Assembly (NCBI RefSeq): GCF_000247815.1
Contig: NC_021681.1
Coordinates: 9,298,321-9,362,320, forward strand
Direction: 5' to 3'
DNA: 64,000 nt
Source of the DNA: Ficedula albicollis
Lineage: Eukaryota > Chordata > Aves > Passeriformes > Muscicapidae
The position numbers and the translations under genes were made by a program. Positions 11,401 to 25,879 of this stretch are shown here, in pieces. Under the pieces are notes generated by a model. That model searched no databases. It was not told the origin of the DNA and was given only the letters and a program-made list of their open reading frames with translations. Positions within the stretch are counted from its first letter, which is position 1. The number at the start of each line of letters is the position of its first letter.

Positions 11401-14400
11401 ATGGATTCTCAAATCCCATTAAATCTGGTATTAAAACCTTAACTGTAAAAGTTTGAGTACCTTAAAGGTTCAGGGTCCAGATTTTTCAGACTTTTGTTAC
11501 TTTCCTAAGTGAAAACAACTGGATTTAGGTGCTTAATTGAAAACATATGCAGTGTTTAATTCCCAAAAATTATGCTTTCCTTAAAACATTTATAAAGCAC
11601 TTCCCTTTAAAGCCTTCTAAAATGCACTGCTAGTAAACTTTCCAAACTGGAAACTTCTTTGCATTAATTCACTACTTCTGACATTACAATGCAGCTCTGG
11701 ATCCAAGCTGAACATAAAAAGACACAAATAAAATATCAGTGAAATTGAGATTATTACTTCAATAGTGAGACTATATTAAAACTACACTTGAATATAAAAA
11801 ACTATGGTGAAATTCAAAATGAAAAAAACACATTATTTCATAGAAGTATACAACATCATGGAAAATCCAGAGGGGATTTTTTTCTAGTAAGTCTCTTCTT
11901 CCACCTTAGAAAACTCAAGACTTTAAGAGTAGACAATGAAATTAAAACCTTCCATAAAGTTATCTGTACAAACATTTACTATTCATGTATTCTCTATACA
12001 ATATTCAATCATCTGTGCTTCCTGTACAGAAATAGCAGTGTGCAGTATTTTGATTCCATAAATAGTTCTAATCAAAAATAAACACATGGAACATTATCTT
12101 CACTTATATGATTAGACTAACAAGCACTGCTCATATTTTGCAATCTGTCTGTAGTTCTGTCTCACAGTGGTGGTGTACTTGCTTGCTGAATTTCTGCTAA
12201 TAATTTTTGGTCCGAGCTGTGCTGAGAAGCCATTCCTGATATTCACAATTTTTCCTATTTTGCCTTGGTGTCCAGCCTTCAGTCTCCAGCTGGATGAGCA
12301 CACCAAGTGAGAAGCAGATTTGTAGTCACATTTTCATACCAATAAGTACTTACTCTCCCCTGTGCTCTTTTAGAAGTGAACCCCAAATGGACATAAACTC
12401 ATTGCCAAGCTTTGCAGAAATCCAGGGCAACATTAATTAGCTCTGTAATATCTCCTTTGCTGTATTAGTGAAGCTTGGAAGTTTTACCTACAGAGCAAAC
12501 CTCACAGGCTCTTTGGTAGTTCTTATTTTGTCATTTGCACCAGACACCTTTCTGTCAAAGGGATCAGCAAACACAAGTGGTGACACAGTTTCTGCTTTTT
12601 GTGACAAACAGTTTCAACACCCTGTTCACCTCAGACCTGAGGTAAGGTCCTCGAGACACATTGCAGAGGCACCTTTGCTGTGTGTGGTTTCCTCGCAGTG
12701 TCTGGGCTTCCAGCTGCCTTTGTTGTGGCTTCCATTTCCACGCTGAACATCAGGCCAGTGACCCAAACACGGCAGGCTGATGCTCTCTGGGCATCCTGCC
12801 AAAACGTTTTGCAGGAGAGGAACCTGACACACAGCTATCATTTAAGGCCAATTTATCTCGGGAGTCAATGGGCCTTTAAAAATTCACCAGCTCACATATC
12901 CTTTTCAGAGATGGTCAGTAGATGTTTCGTGCTCTAATTTTGTGGGCTTCTGAGAGAACCTTGCTTTTCAGCAAATGATGACATATCCATTGGTAAGAGG
13001 AAACTCACAGCCTTCACTTTACCCCTGGAAAAAAAAAGGAGAAAACATTACGAGGATTACAAATGTATAAAACATGCCGAGAAAGTAAAAAAACCCACCA
13101 AAACACCAACCCAACCCAGCAAGCAAAAAATAAATGCTTTCAACCCTTGCATGCTACTGAAGGCAGGATTTCATACCATTCATGTTGTCATCCCAAAGGA
13201 CCAGGCATGGTCCTCTCTGCTGGGAGCATTTGCCTTTTTCCATCGAGTCTCACATCCCTCTATCAGTGCCTGACCTGTGTGTACACAGCTGTGTGTGCAC
13301 AGAACCCTGGGGGTGCATGTGCACCCACAGAGACCCCTCAGTCATTTTAGTATAATAGCCCTGAAAAGATTTCACAGCCTCTTTTATCCCATATTTAAAT
13401 ATTTAATAGATTTTTTCATTTACCAAACACAGTGGGAATCCCTTGGTAGAAATAACACTTTAGCATATATGAATTAAAATATTTTAGACATGCAAATTAG
13501 AGATGATTTGTTACCAGTGCTGTTTTTTTATTACTTGGATGCAACTGCAATCTATATAAATTCAAGGTGATGCTTCTACAGAGTTAATTTTAAAGCAAAA
13601 ATATTCGTATCACATACAGGATTATAGCTTTGGAGCAAAATGTGAGTTAGCTACAATAAAAAAAAACAATAGGAAAACCTGACATGAAGCAGCATGCTGG
13701 AAAGCAAAAATGCCATCCTTGTAAAAAATTAAGCTTAATAAGCTTGCTGAACTCATTGCTAGAAATTACCTTAGTAGGGAAAGCTAACTAAGTTTGTTGT
13801 TTGTGTCAGACATTTGAGTATATAATGGAAGCAGCCACCATTAAGACTGTAAAAGATACTAAATGGTTTTTGGTGTGAGAAACGCAAAGCTTTGTGCTTC
13901 AGGATATCAAGCAGCCACAGCCGCTTCTCCCAAAGCAGGCAGCAGTGAGTGCCCATGAGTCATGCTCAGCTCTAAGGACAGTGATACAATCATCGTTTGG
14001 CCACGGGCACCCGGCAGCTCCCCAGGCACTCGGTGTAACAGATCTGAGTGCTATTTTGATTGCTCCGAAAGCCCTTTCCCCCGTGAGCCAGCAGTGTTTG
14101 CCATTCCATGCCCTGCCTGCCCGCTGGTGCTCCCCAGTGCACACCTTCCAGGTGAGCTGCAGGGCAGAGCCCCACGGGGTTCCTGTGCACCCACGGTCTG
14201 GAGTGTCCCTGCAGCCAGGAGCATGCACAGAAACCCAGAGTTACAGGGGCAGGCTGCTTTGGAAAACGATACCAGTTCCCTGCCAGGGACTAAATTTAGG
14301 TGTCTAACTGCTGTTAAACAGCTGACCCTGAAATGTCCTTACGAGAAAGCCCAGGTGTCTCTGAAAGCTTGACCTTGCTGTCCCCTGCAGCCTCTCAGAG

Positions 14401-14972
14401 AGGAGCTGGGCCCCAAATCAGCTTTGCACAGGGAGTGCAAGGGGCTGGGCACTGTTCTGAAAATTTAGGGGACAATAAAAGCTGCTGTGATGTGCCATGC
14501 ACAGGTTCCTCCACACAGGCGACACAACTCACAGCAGGTGACAGCCCCGGGATGGCCACTGGAGTCCTGTCCCAGGACATGCACGGCAGAGCCTTGATTT
14601 TCCCTGCTGAAACACGTGCTTTGAGGCTATTTGGAATATCTTCCTTTTGAGCACAGCATAATTGGGCTAAACCCAGGAATCAGCATGAATTCCCAAGGTG
14701 GATGTATCAGCGACAGGATGTGGCTGGGCTATCATACATCACGGTCTCGTTACTGCTGGTTCTACCTGTGGTGGTTGTCCTGTGCTGGAAAACTTCTCAT
14801 CAGTGAGCAGAGACACTCAGGGCTCGTCCAGCAGCCATTTCACTTAATTTAGAAGCTGTCCTGAGACTACTTTTTTCAAGACTAAAGCATTAACTTGTAA
14901 TGCTTCAGTTACAGGGGAAATATGATACAGTACATCTAAATCCACGAGCCACAGTAATCACACTTCTAAAGG
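8461..14972. other. Intergenic, no gene recognised
   Basis: Only short unsupported frames are present, none with splice-consistent similarity to a known protein. Composition is ordinary AT-rich sequence with a somewhat GC-richer stretch at about 13.9-14.6 kb. No tRNA, rRNA or recognisable transposon was found by eye. Confidence 0.6.
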
Positions 14973-15248
14973 CATGGTGCAGAGTTCCTTGGTATTACTG
15001 TGCTTTTTGTTCAAAGTTTAAAAATCCCTTTCAAGCTTAGCTTGTCAGAACAACACATCAATCTGCAAAACTCTGCCTGGCTTTAACAGAGCGAAGATTT
15101 CAACCCCCTACATGGTGCAGAGTTCCTTGGTATTGCTGTGCTTTTTATTCAAAGTTTAAAAATCCCTTTCAAGCTTAGCTTGTCAGAACAACACATCAAT
15201 CTGCAAAACTCTGCCTGGCTTTAACAGAGCGAAGATTTCAACCCCCTT
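14973..15248. repeat. 138-bp tandem duplication downstream of the CCDC195-like gene
   Basis: The unit at 14973-15110 is repeated at 15111-15248 with few substitutions. One substitution makes a minus-strand AATAAA at 15144-15149 in the second copy; the first copy has ttgttc there. This hexamer lies 338 bp past the stop of the CCDC195-like gene and is a possible polyadenylation signal. Confidence 0.88.
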
Positions 15249-15486
15249 CTCTCTCCCTCAGCCTCCCCTTTCTACAACAAATGTAACCTGCTCCCACTGC
15301 CAAACCTCAGGGCAGGGAGGAGAAGCACAACTTCCTCAAGAGAGGGCTCCAGTCTGCTCAGGGCCCACATCCATTCAAGCAACCATTTTGCTGATAACAC
15401 ACTAAAATCCAGAGCAAAGCCCACATATCTATTAGGTGAAAGCTGTGCCCAGCCCAGGCAGGTGGTGCTGTGGAGGCAAACCAAAC

Positions 15487-17592
15487 CTACTGGCACTTGT
15501 AGACATGCTCCTGAAACAGCTTCATGCTGCTGGAGTGGCTGTAGAGACAGCTGGCTGGTGACTTTCCAAGGCCTTTCTCCTCTTCCCTGCTGAGCTGTGC
15601 TGCAGCAGGAGGGGCTGGTGAGTGGGCACTGCCTGGCACCTCCAGGAGCCCATGGCTTGGAGGCTTCCTGCCAGCTCTGGTGCTGGAAGGAGCAGGAGCT
15701 GGGGAGATGGTGGGGTAGCGTCTCACAGTCATGGCAGTATCTGAGGAGCAGAGAAAAAAGCAGAGATAAAAACATTACTAATAATACTATTAATAATAAT
15801 ATTGACAATTATATCCTCAGTGCATTTTTGGAGAGCGACTTTTTACGTGGGCAGATAGTGATAGAGCAAGGGGGAACGGTTTTAAGCTAAAAGAGGGAAC
15901 ATGAGATTTTAGGAGGTGAGACACTGGCACAGGTTACCCAGGGAAGTTGTGGATGCCCCAGCCCTGGAAGTCTTCAAGGCCAGGATGCATGAGTCTAGTG
16001 GGAGGTGTCCCTGCCAACAGCTGGAGTGTTCAAACTAGATAATGTTTAAGGTCCCTTCCAACCCCAAATGATCTATCATTCTATTTTTAATCACTTTTTA
16101 GGGCTCAAAAACATTTTGTATGTGGTGAAGCTGAGAGGCAAAGGAGGCCAGACAGCCCCTTTAGGTCCCACCCTTTGCCCTAGAAGGGAGCTGGAGAGGA
16201 AGAGCCACAGGGTTAGAAAGCATTTTCCACTGCTTTCCCCCTTGCCAAAAGACCATCCCAAAGTGATGACATCCCTAGCCACCAGCAGCCCTGCCTGAGG
16301 CCTTCAGGCTGGTAACCTGGCCACTGGTCAGTGGGATTGGCAACAACCACTATTCCATCACAGCACCCCTCTGGCTGCACAACGATCCACTCGTGTTGGT
16401 CAGCTCTCATTCCTTCATACACATTTGTCTCCATGAAAACTTGTGGGGCCATTACTCCAACACTTCTCACCAAACAACATTTTGCTCTGGTTCCTGCTTC
16501 ATTAATTCCCCCAGAAGTCACAACCAGGCTTCTATAACTGAGGAATATTTCTATTTTTCTCCTCTGATAAAATTGTGAAGAGAATGTATTCCTATAAATT
16601 GACCCCTCCCTGCCTCAGCAAGAACAAACTGTGTTATCTACAAAAATAAACTGCACATCTGGCATGATGTATGATGCAGCATGATGCAGCCAGTGCGCCA
16701 TTCTTTGTTATTATTTATAGCACTTTTCTCATCTTTGTCTAAGGCAGGATGGGTTATGGCATGGTTAAGAGTGTTGGCTCTTTTCTGCCTGGAACAGAGA
16801 GGGGACAGCATGTGGAGGAGAGCCTGTGCCTGCAGAAACCCAAACCAGAAAGTCACATTCTGCTCAAGCAAACTGAGCCCTTTGAGTTGGATCCTTTGTT
16901 GGAGGAGCAGCAGAACACTCCACTAAGCTGAGCTGGGGGTGCACCCTGCAAAGCCCGCAGAGCAATGCCGGTGGGCTCGGTGTGAGTGCAGGACGAGCCA
17001 GGGCTCTCCGTGGAGCGAACCGCGACCAGCGAGCAGCTGATCCGCGCTGCCTGCGGGCAGGGCCCGGCCGGGATGGCCCATCCTGCACGGGCAGCACCGG
17101 GAGCAGCCCACGACAGCCCGGGACAGCCCCTGTGCTCGGTACCTGTCGGCTCCCTCGGCGCTGCCGCGGGCAAGGCGAGTCCCTGCGGGGATGCGGAGGA
17201 TGCTCGGGATGCAGGGGATGCGGAGGATGCGGAGGATGCAGGGGATGCTCGGGATGAGAGGATGCGGGGGATGCAGGGGATGCGGAGGATGCTGGGGATG
17301 CGGTGGATGTGGAGGATGCTCGGGATGCAGGGGATGCGGGGGATGCGGTGGATGCGGAGGATGCAGGGGATGCGGAGGATGCAGGGGACGCTCGGGATGC
17401 AGGGGATGCGGCCGGTCCGTCCCCACCGCCGGCCAGGCTCCTCGCCGCGCCGCTCCCATCCCCCGGCGCCGGCTCCGCTCGGTGCCCGCAGCCCTGCAGC
17501 TCTCCCTTCAGGGCCCTGTTCTCCCTCTCCAGCCTGTTGATCTGGGAGCGCATCTTGCGGATGAGCTGCAGCAGGTGCGCGTTCCCCTCCAT
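15487..17592 (-). CDS. CCDC195: Small coiled-coil protein resembling CCDC195 (two exons, about 139 aa)
   Basis: Exon 1 is 17427-17592 and exon 2 is 15487-15740. The start ATG at 17590-17592 opens [20 protein letters not shown] followed by [12 protein letters not shown], a heptad-patterned helix of about 33 residues. The donor GGCG|gtggggac and acceptor ctgctcctcag join in phase 1 (G|AT) to give [16 protein letters not shown], then a Pro/Ser/Ala-rich tail ending [11 protein letters not shown] and TAG. I recall human CCDC195 as a short protein starting with a similar helix and carrying a VRRY motif, in the same chromosomal region as DOCK10. No domain of known activity is visible and function is unknown. 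The exon 1 donor is chosen because it keeps frame. A stronger-looking donor (GACAG|gtaccg at about 17150) would include the minisatellite and break phase with exon 2. Confidence 0.58.
15895..16086 (+). mobile_element. CR1 LINE 3' end, 5'-truncated
   Basis: The text contains the hallmark order of avian CR1 tails: cactggcacaggttacccag, gtggatgccccagccctgga, gtcttcaaggccaggatg, ggtgtccctgcc, and ggtcccttccaaccc near the 3' end, closing with atctatcattctat. The match is to the 3' UTR only. Short truncated copies of this kind are common in bird genomes. Confidence 0.9.
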
Positions 17593-17800
17593 GGTCCCTG
17601 CCCCCGGAGCGGCTCCTGGGCACTCCTGCCCTTAAAGCCGCTGGGCAGTGGGAGCCCCGGCCCCGGGAGGGCTGGGCCGAGCTGTCCGGCTGCCGAGGGA
17701 GGGCCATGATTTATTCATGCGGGGGCTCGCGTTTCAGAGCGGAGCCGGGCTCTCCCCTCCGCACAAATCACTGTCAACACGGCACCCTGCCCCAGGAGAA
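16920..17800 (-). promoter_or_regulatory. CpG-rich island around exon 1 of the CCDC195-like gene
   Basis: This stretch is strongly GC-rich with many CpG dinucleotides, unlike the AT-rich flanks. It surrounds the minus-strand start at 17592 and so probably includes the promoter. No TATA box was identified with confidence. Confidence 0.5.
17194..17412. repeat. 9-bp minisatellite (GATGCRGRG-type), about 24 units
   Basis: Head-to-tail 9-mers such as gatgcggag, gatgcaggg, gatgctcgg and gatgcgggg fill the block. One unit (gatgagag, about 17254) is 8 bp, which shifts the frame. On the minus strand it would read Pro-Ala-Ser then Pro-His repeats, but the block sits just inside intron 1 of the CCDC195-like gene and is treated as non-coding. 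Confidence 0.9.
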
Positions 17801-20800
17801 ACCCGCCCGCCCCTCGCCTGCCTCTTGCTTTTCCCGACACAGAGCCCACTTCTTCTGGTTTGCCCAAAAACGCCAGTGATCATCCTCATGGCACAGAGAG
17901 AAGATCATCTTTTGCTGGGCAGCAATTCTTCTCTTCCCTAACAGGGGGGATTTACACTTTTTTTGCTCTGTGTTTCTGGAATTTCAATTCCAGAATTAGT
18001 AATTTCTCTCGGGAAAATTACATTTCTAAATGAAAGCTGATACAGTGCAAGAACCCTGCTATTAACAACACCTGCCAGCAGCTGTGGTGGACAAGCAATA
18101 GCCCAGAGCTCTCCTGGGAGGCTGCAGCAGAGCCTGGGCCCTCTCTGGGTGCCCAGGGGGCTCAATGGAGCAGAGCACTGGCACTAAACCCAGGAGTGTA
18201 ACGAGAGACAGACCAGGCATGATTCTTGCATTAGGAAGAGAAACACAATCCCCCACATTTCTCTCATCACCTAGTCCCTAAAGCCATCTTTCTTCTGGCA
18301 GTAAGATGCAAAGACCTGTGGAGCAGTCTTCCCACTCCACAAAACCTACTTCAAAATACAGAACTGAGAATGCCAGAAAGTCAACAGGGAAATAATTTAA
18401 CACACCTTTTGCTTTGAGGCCCTTCACTTCCCAGCAACTTAACAGTGACTCAGGAATAACTGAGAAAAGAAAAAGAAAACATTTCATCTGCATGCATTTC
18501 CCCACTCTGCTGCTGGAGGCTGGGGGAAGAAAGGAAAACTGTCAAAGATGAGATGACTCAGTCTCTGTTTTTCCAGAGGTGTCAGAAGGGCTGTGGTGAT
18601 GAAGCCACTGGGGAGGTGCTGCTGCCCAGCATCAGCCCTGCTGTCACCTCCTGGGAGCCTCTCTAGAGGGCTCTGCATGGTTCAGGCTGCAGGCAGACAG
18701 GTGAAACCAATGGGAGTCTTTAGGCTGCAGATGAAGCCACAGCACCCATGCATTTTTCTTGGGCTTGGACCCAGGCTTTAATAACAGTGGAGGTGCCCCT
18801 ATGCAGGGGATAACGTGTAGGGAGCATTATAGGTCTATTTCTCCAGCAAGCAGATCAGGCAGTGGAGCAGTGACAGCACCCACGTGTGATTAAATATTGC
18901 TGCTGATCCTGCAGCTGGTGGGTTTGGCTGGGCAGGGGACACTTACCAGCTCAGCAATTAGCTTACCCCAGCTGTAGCTGAAGACATCTGCTCCTCTCAT
19001 CCCGTGCCTGCTGCTCCTCTGGAACCAGATTGAGCAGGCATAGACCTTTGGATGCACCAGAAAGGTCTGAGGAAATGACTTTTGTCTTGTAACCTCGTAC
19101 AGTTGCCCCTGCTGAAAGGGCCAGAGGACTCAGGAGTTTTGGACAATGAAAACCTGCCAAAGCTGCCTTTGCCCCTGGGCTGACCAGTGTGTTCCCTGAG
19201 AGCAGAAAGAGCTCTGTGCACCCACCTTGTTTTTGGAAATTCAGTGGGTCCAAGACGTGCTCACCCTGCCAGCTCCTGGATGCTGCTGCTCTGTGTGCCA
19301 CGGGTGGGAATCCTGCTGGGTGCCTCAGCCGTGGCACACCTGCAGGCTGCAGCTTTTGGTGGGTGTATCTTCAGTGTGCCTTCCTGAGCCTACTGCAGAC
19401 ACCTATAACTCTGTGGCTTTTGCTGTAAAACACTTCAAGTCTTTTAACAGAAAGGGCAATTTCTCACAGCTGAGATGCTTTGGCAAGTTGTCCTTGGTAG
19501 GATATGGACCCAGGTAGAATTGTTGTCACCTCAGTCATATCTGAAGCTCTCTCTTAGGAGCCCCATATGTCTGTGTGGCTGCTGGTGGATGTGCTCAATC
19601 TCGAAAGACTGTACAAACTGCATATCAAATAGTATTGCAGCAGAAAATCTGCAAACAAAACATAGAAACCTTGTGGAGCATCTTCATCCAAACCAGGGGA
19701 GCTCAGCTCTTCATTCTGCCCCTGCCCAGCTCGGTGACAGCAGCTGTGTGTGCACGGCTGGGGAAGGGACAGAGTGAAAACTGCCCCAGCAGGAAACAGC
19801 ACCTGCACAGCCACCACCACTGCTGAACAGCTTTTGTAGCCGTCTCACTTCACAAATCCCTCTTGCTCCCCTGAGGTTAGAGAGAGAAAATAATCAAAAA
19901 CTCGTTGCTACTCTAGCACGGTGATTTTTTCTTTTACCAACAGCATTTTCTCCTGGAAAATCCATCAGCAGCAGGTGCGTGGATGTTTCCTGTGCCATGC
20001 TGCAGCTGGAGGTGTGTCCTGCCTCCCAGTGGCACTGGAGTCCCTGTGCAAAAAGACAGAGCCTCCCTTTTCTGTGCTAAACCTGATGCATTGCATCTCC
20101 AGCCTTGCTGGGACAGGATGGGGACAAGCACAGAGCCCACCTGCCCCAACAGGAAATCTTGGGGAATAGAACACCTCAGAGGTCCATCATCCCAGCAGCA
20201 AGCCCAGATCTCTGTCAGGGCTGGAGTCTCCAGGGAAGGTTTGCTGTTAATCATCCTTGAATGTCAGCAGCACTGGATTTATGCATCCTGTAAAAAAATT
20301 ACCAAACAAAAGTGTAACAGCAGCTCTGCTCAGGGTCAATGCCAAACCCTTCCCATTCTCGCTGTGCAAGAACATCACTGTGCCCCGAGTCCTTGCTTGG
20401 TTTCTGTCTTTGACATGTTGGATGCTTCACTGTGGTGCAAAAGAGCCTGAGTCTGCAGGGATGCTCCGTCCTCGGCATGGAAGTGGGAAGTGCTCCAGCT
20501 GAGTGGGAGGGGGGACAGGGGGACAGAGGGACAGAGGGACATGGGGCAGGGCTGGCTCCGGGCACAGCAGCCCTCGGAGGGGCAGCGGGGAGGGCAGAGC
20601 CCGTGGAGTCGCCCCCAGCCGGGCTGCTCTCCCTGTTTCAGCGAGACCTCGCCCTCCTCTCATGACGGATTAATGCTCCCTTTGCTCCCGGCTGAGCGGG
20701 GACTTGCTCAGAGCGGCTCCAGCGAGGCAGATGCGGGGAGCGAGCTCCACAGCCCCCCAGAAACAAAGCAAGACGGCAGAAGTCAATTATATGCGTAAAG

Positions 20801-22922
20801 CGTTCTCAGGTTTCAACATCTCATTAGGTAATGATGGCACGAAGTTATCTGATCAGTCTGTTAAAAGGTAATTGTTTAACTTATTAATGTCTGCTAAGCA
20901 TCCTTTTCCTTTTGCAGGGACCATTTGCCTGGCTGTGCCTTAACTCCCATGTGTGCAGAAAATCCCATGTGACCCACATTAAAAGAAGCTTTGATTTTGA
21001 GCATTCAAGGTTTCTGAAAGGGGTCTGAATTCCAGCAGGGGATGCTCAATACTTTTGAAAAACGAGGCTTAACCTGAAAATGCAAAATACAAACACCAAG
21101 ATGCATGAGTCACATCTGAAAACCTTGGCTATGGTTTTGGATTGCGCTGGCACGAAGTTTGGCTAGAAAAATATTTCAAACTTCTAAGAGGACCTTCAGG
21201 TCTCCATGTTGAATTTCCAAGGCTCTGGGTTTCTGTCACTTTAAATGGATCTTCAAGTTAATGTGGAATAATCAGAATTAGTCTCTTTTATGCCAGCCCC
21301 CTGCAAGCACAACATATGCTACAGAGTGCAAACCCATGCCTCATGAAAGAGAATCTTTATGCTCAGCTGGAGATTTTCATAATGAGGAGCTTGCAACTGG
21401 GCCCAAAGTTACCTGCACAGAGCTTGTGATAGCTTTCAAATTAAAACAAGCCCTCATTCATGGGAGAGAGCATCACAATTACAGAGCAGCCCCAAGCACA
21501 AAATACATCCTAAAATTATTATGATTAATAATTTCTTACTCCACTCTCTTTTCTCAAGCAATACACTCCATATAAAAGATGAGTATATTAGAAACCCTGT
21601 AGCTATAAGACATCTCCCCATAGACAATCTGTACAACAACATCTAAACCATGACTCAGAGCTGCAGGGAACATCACACGGCATTTGTAGGTCACAAAAAT
21701 GTATCACAGCATAAGTAACACCCTCACAGCTGTCCCTAACAAAAACTGAGTGACTGTAGCTAACTGAAGCAGCATAAGGGGAGCACAGCTTAAAAAGCAC
21801 ACTGAAAATGCAGTTTCTGTAAGATGAGGTGTAGTCCATAGGAAAAACGGAAACATGCTGCTGTTCATGATGAGATGTTTATACTGAGAACTTCAAGATG
21901 CTCTAGCGAGTTACGAGAACCCTCAACCTGGACAAAGATGGCAGCAATTATGATTGCACTTTTGCATTACTAAGAATTTTCTAAAAATACTATACATTAT
22001 CAACTCAAGGAAACATTACAAACCATGCACATATTTCATGTGGGCTATGCCTGCCAGCTGAAAGGGCCCTCATTACTCTGACTCCACCTGATTGTGCCTC
22101 AGAGACGCTCTTGAAGGCACTGGACACGCCTGGGGCTGATCCCAAACCTCTGTTGGGCACAGCTTCCCTGAGGGGCAGCAGCACCTCCTCCTCAGTGCCA
22201 TGAGCCAGACCTGCTTGGGTACCTGTGGATTTGCTTCTTGAGGCTGTAGTGTGAAATACACACCCCTCTTACTGACAGGAGGCTCTCCCAGATGAGCTCT
22301 TTACCACTGTGCCTTAACACCACTCAACACTCTCTTGGCCTGATAATCACATGCTGTGGCAGCTTTCCCCTAACACTGCTGGTTTCACTGCACTTTTACT
22401 TTTCCCCATCTCCATATGTTCCAACACGTGCCTGGAAGGTAGGAAAGTTACTGGATATTTTCCATAGCTAATATTTCACCAAGGAACTATGCTGGATATT
22501 TCTTGAAAAGAATAATAATGTTCTCATTTCCTCCCCCAGCTGCCCAGTGAGCTGACAGCTGCCCAGAGCTGCACCCTGTGGACTGCAAACAAAACCAGGC
22601 TGGGGTCTGCTTGCTCTGCCACTGGCCACGAGCCCAACCTGGGCTGTCAGGGGCTGGCTCAGCCCCAGTGGGAGCTGGTATGGAGGGAACAGCCTCGTTT
22701 GGAACAAACTCTGCACGTCCCTGATTTAAGTAATTTTGAAACAAAAGCATCAATTTGGTATTTCCCCAAATTTCCCCAGCTATTCTAGAATTGGTTATTC
22801 TCTTCAGTTTTAATTAGCAAATAATTTCAGTGGTGCTACCCAGTAAGAGGATTGTGTGTTTGAAGCACAGGAGGTCAGCTATGGAGGAGACAGTGGAGCA
22901 GAGCTGTGTGAATGGCCATTGT
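17800..22922. other. Intergenic, no gene recognised
   Basis: Several short open frames exist but none shows a recognisable domain or splice-linked similarity. A GC-rich patch at about 20.5-20.75 kb has CpG density above background and could be a small island or enhancer. Nothing further can be supported. Confidence 0.5.
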
Positions 22923-23038
22923 ACAGGGTTTGTCACGAGGCAGGGACTGAGGCACTGTGATCCCAGTGTCCCAGCCTTGACACAGGGTTTGTCACGAGGC
23001 AGGGATTGAGGCACTGTGATCCCAGTGTCCCAGCCTTG
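22923..23038. repeat. 58-bp tandem duplication beside the poly-G block
   Basis: The segment beginning acagggtttgtcacgaggca at 22923 recurs at 22981 with one or two substitutions. It lies 130 bp left of the poly-G tract. Confidence 0.9.
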
Positions 23039-23171
23039 GCAGCTTGGCCACTGCACTGCTACAGCCCCTCTGATCTTGAGGAGCTCCTGACCACTGTCCC
23101 CAGCTCTGCGTTCACACTTTGATCTCCCAGGAGCTGTGTTCTGCTGTGGTGCAGAGCAGCTGTTCCCAGCA

Positions 23172-25863
<2,692 letters not shown>

Positions 25864-25879
25864 GTGGCTGTTCCCATCC

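Noticed and set aside
13894..14650. A possible coding region in overlapping frames of about 105-137 codons
   Set aside because: The stretch is moderately GC-rich, so frames are open by chance in several phases on both strands. No conserved motif or phase-consistent splice pair was seen.
16853..17707. A 240-280 residue Pro/Ala/Ser or His/Pro-rich protein on the minus strand
   Set aside because: The extension past about residue 55 is the 9-bp minisatellite. An 8-bp unit changes frame mid-array, and a donor before it joins in phase to a conserved-looking exon.
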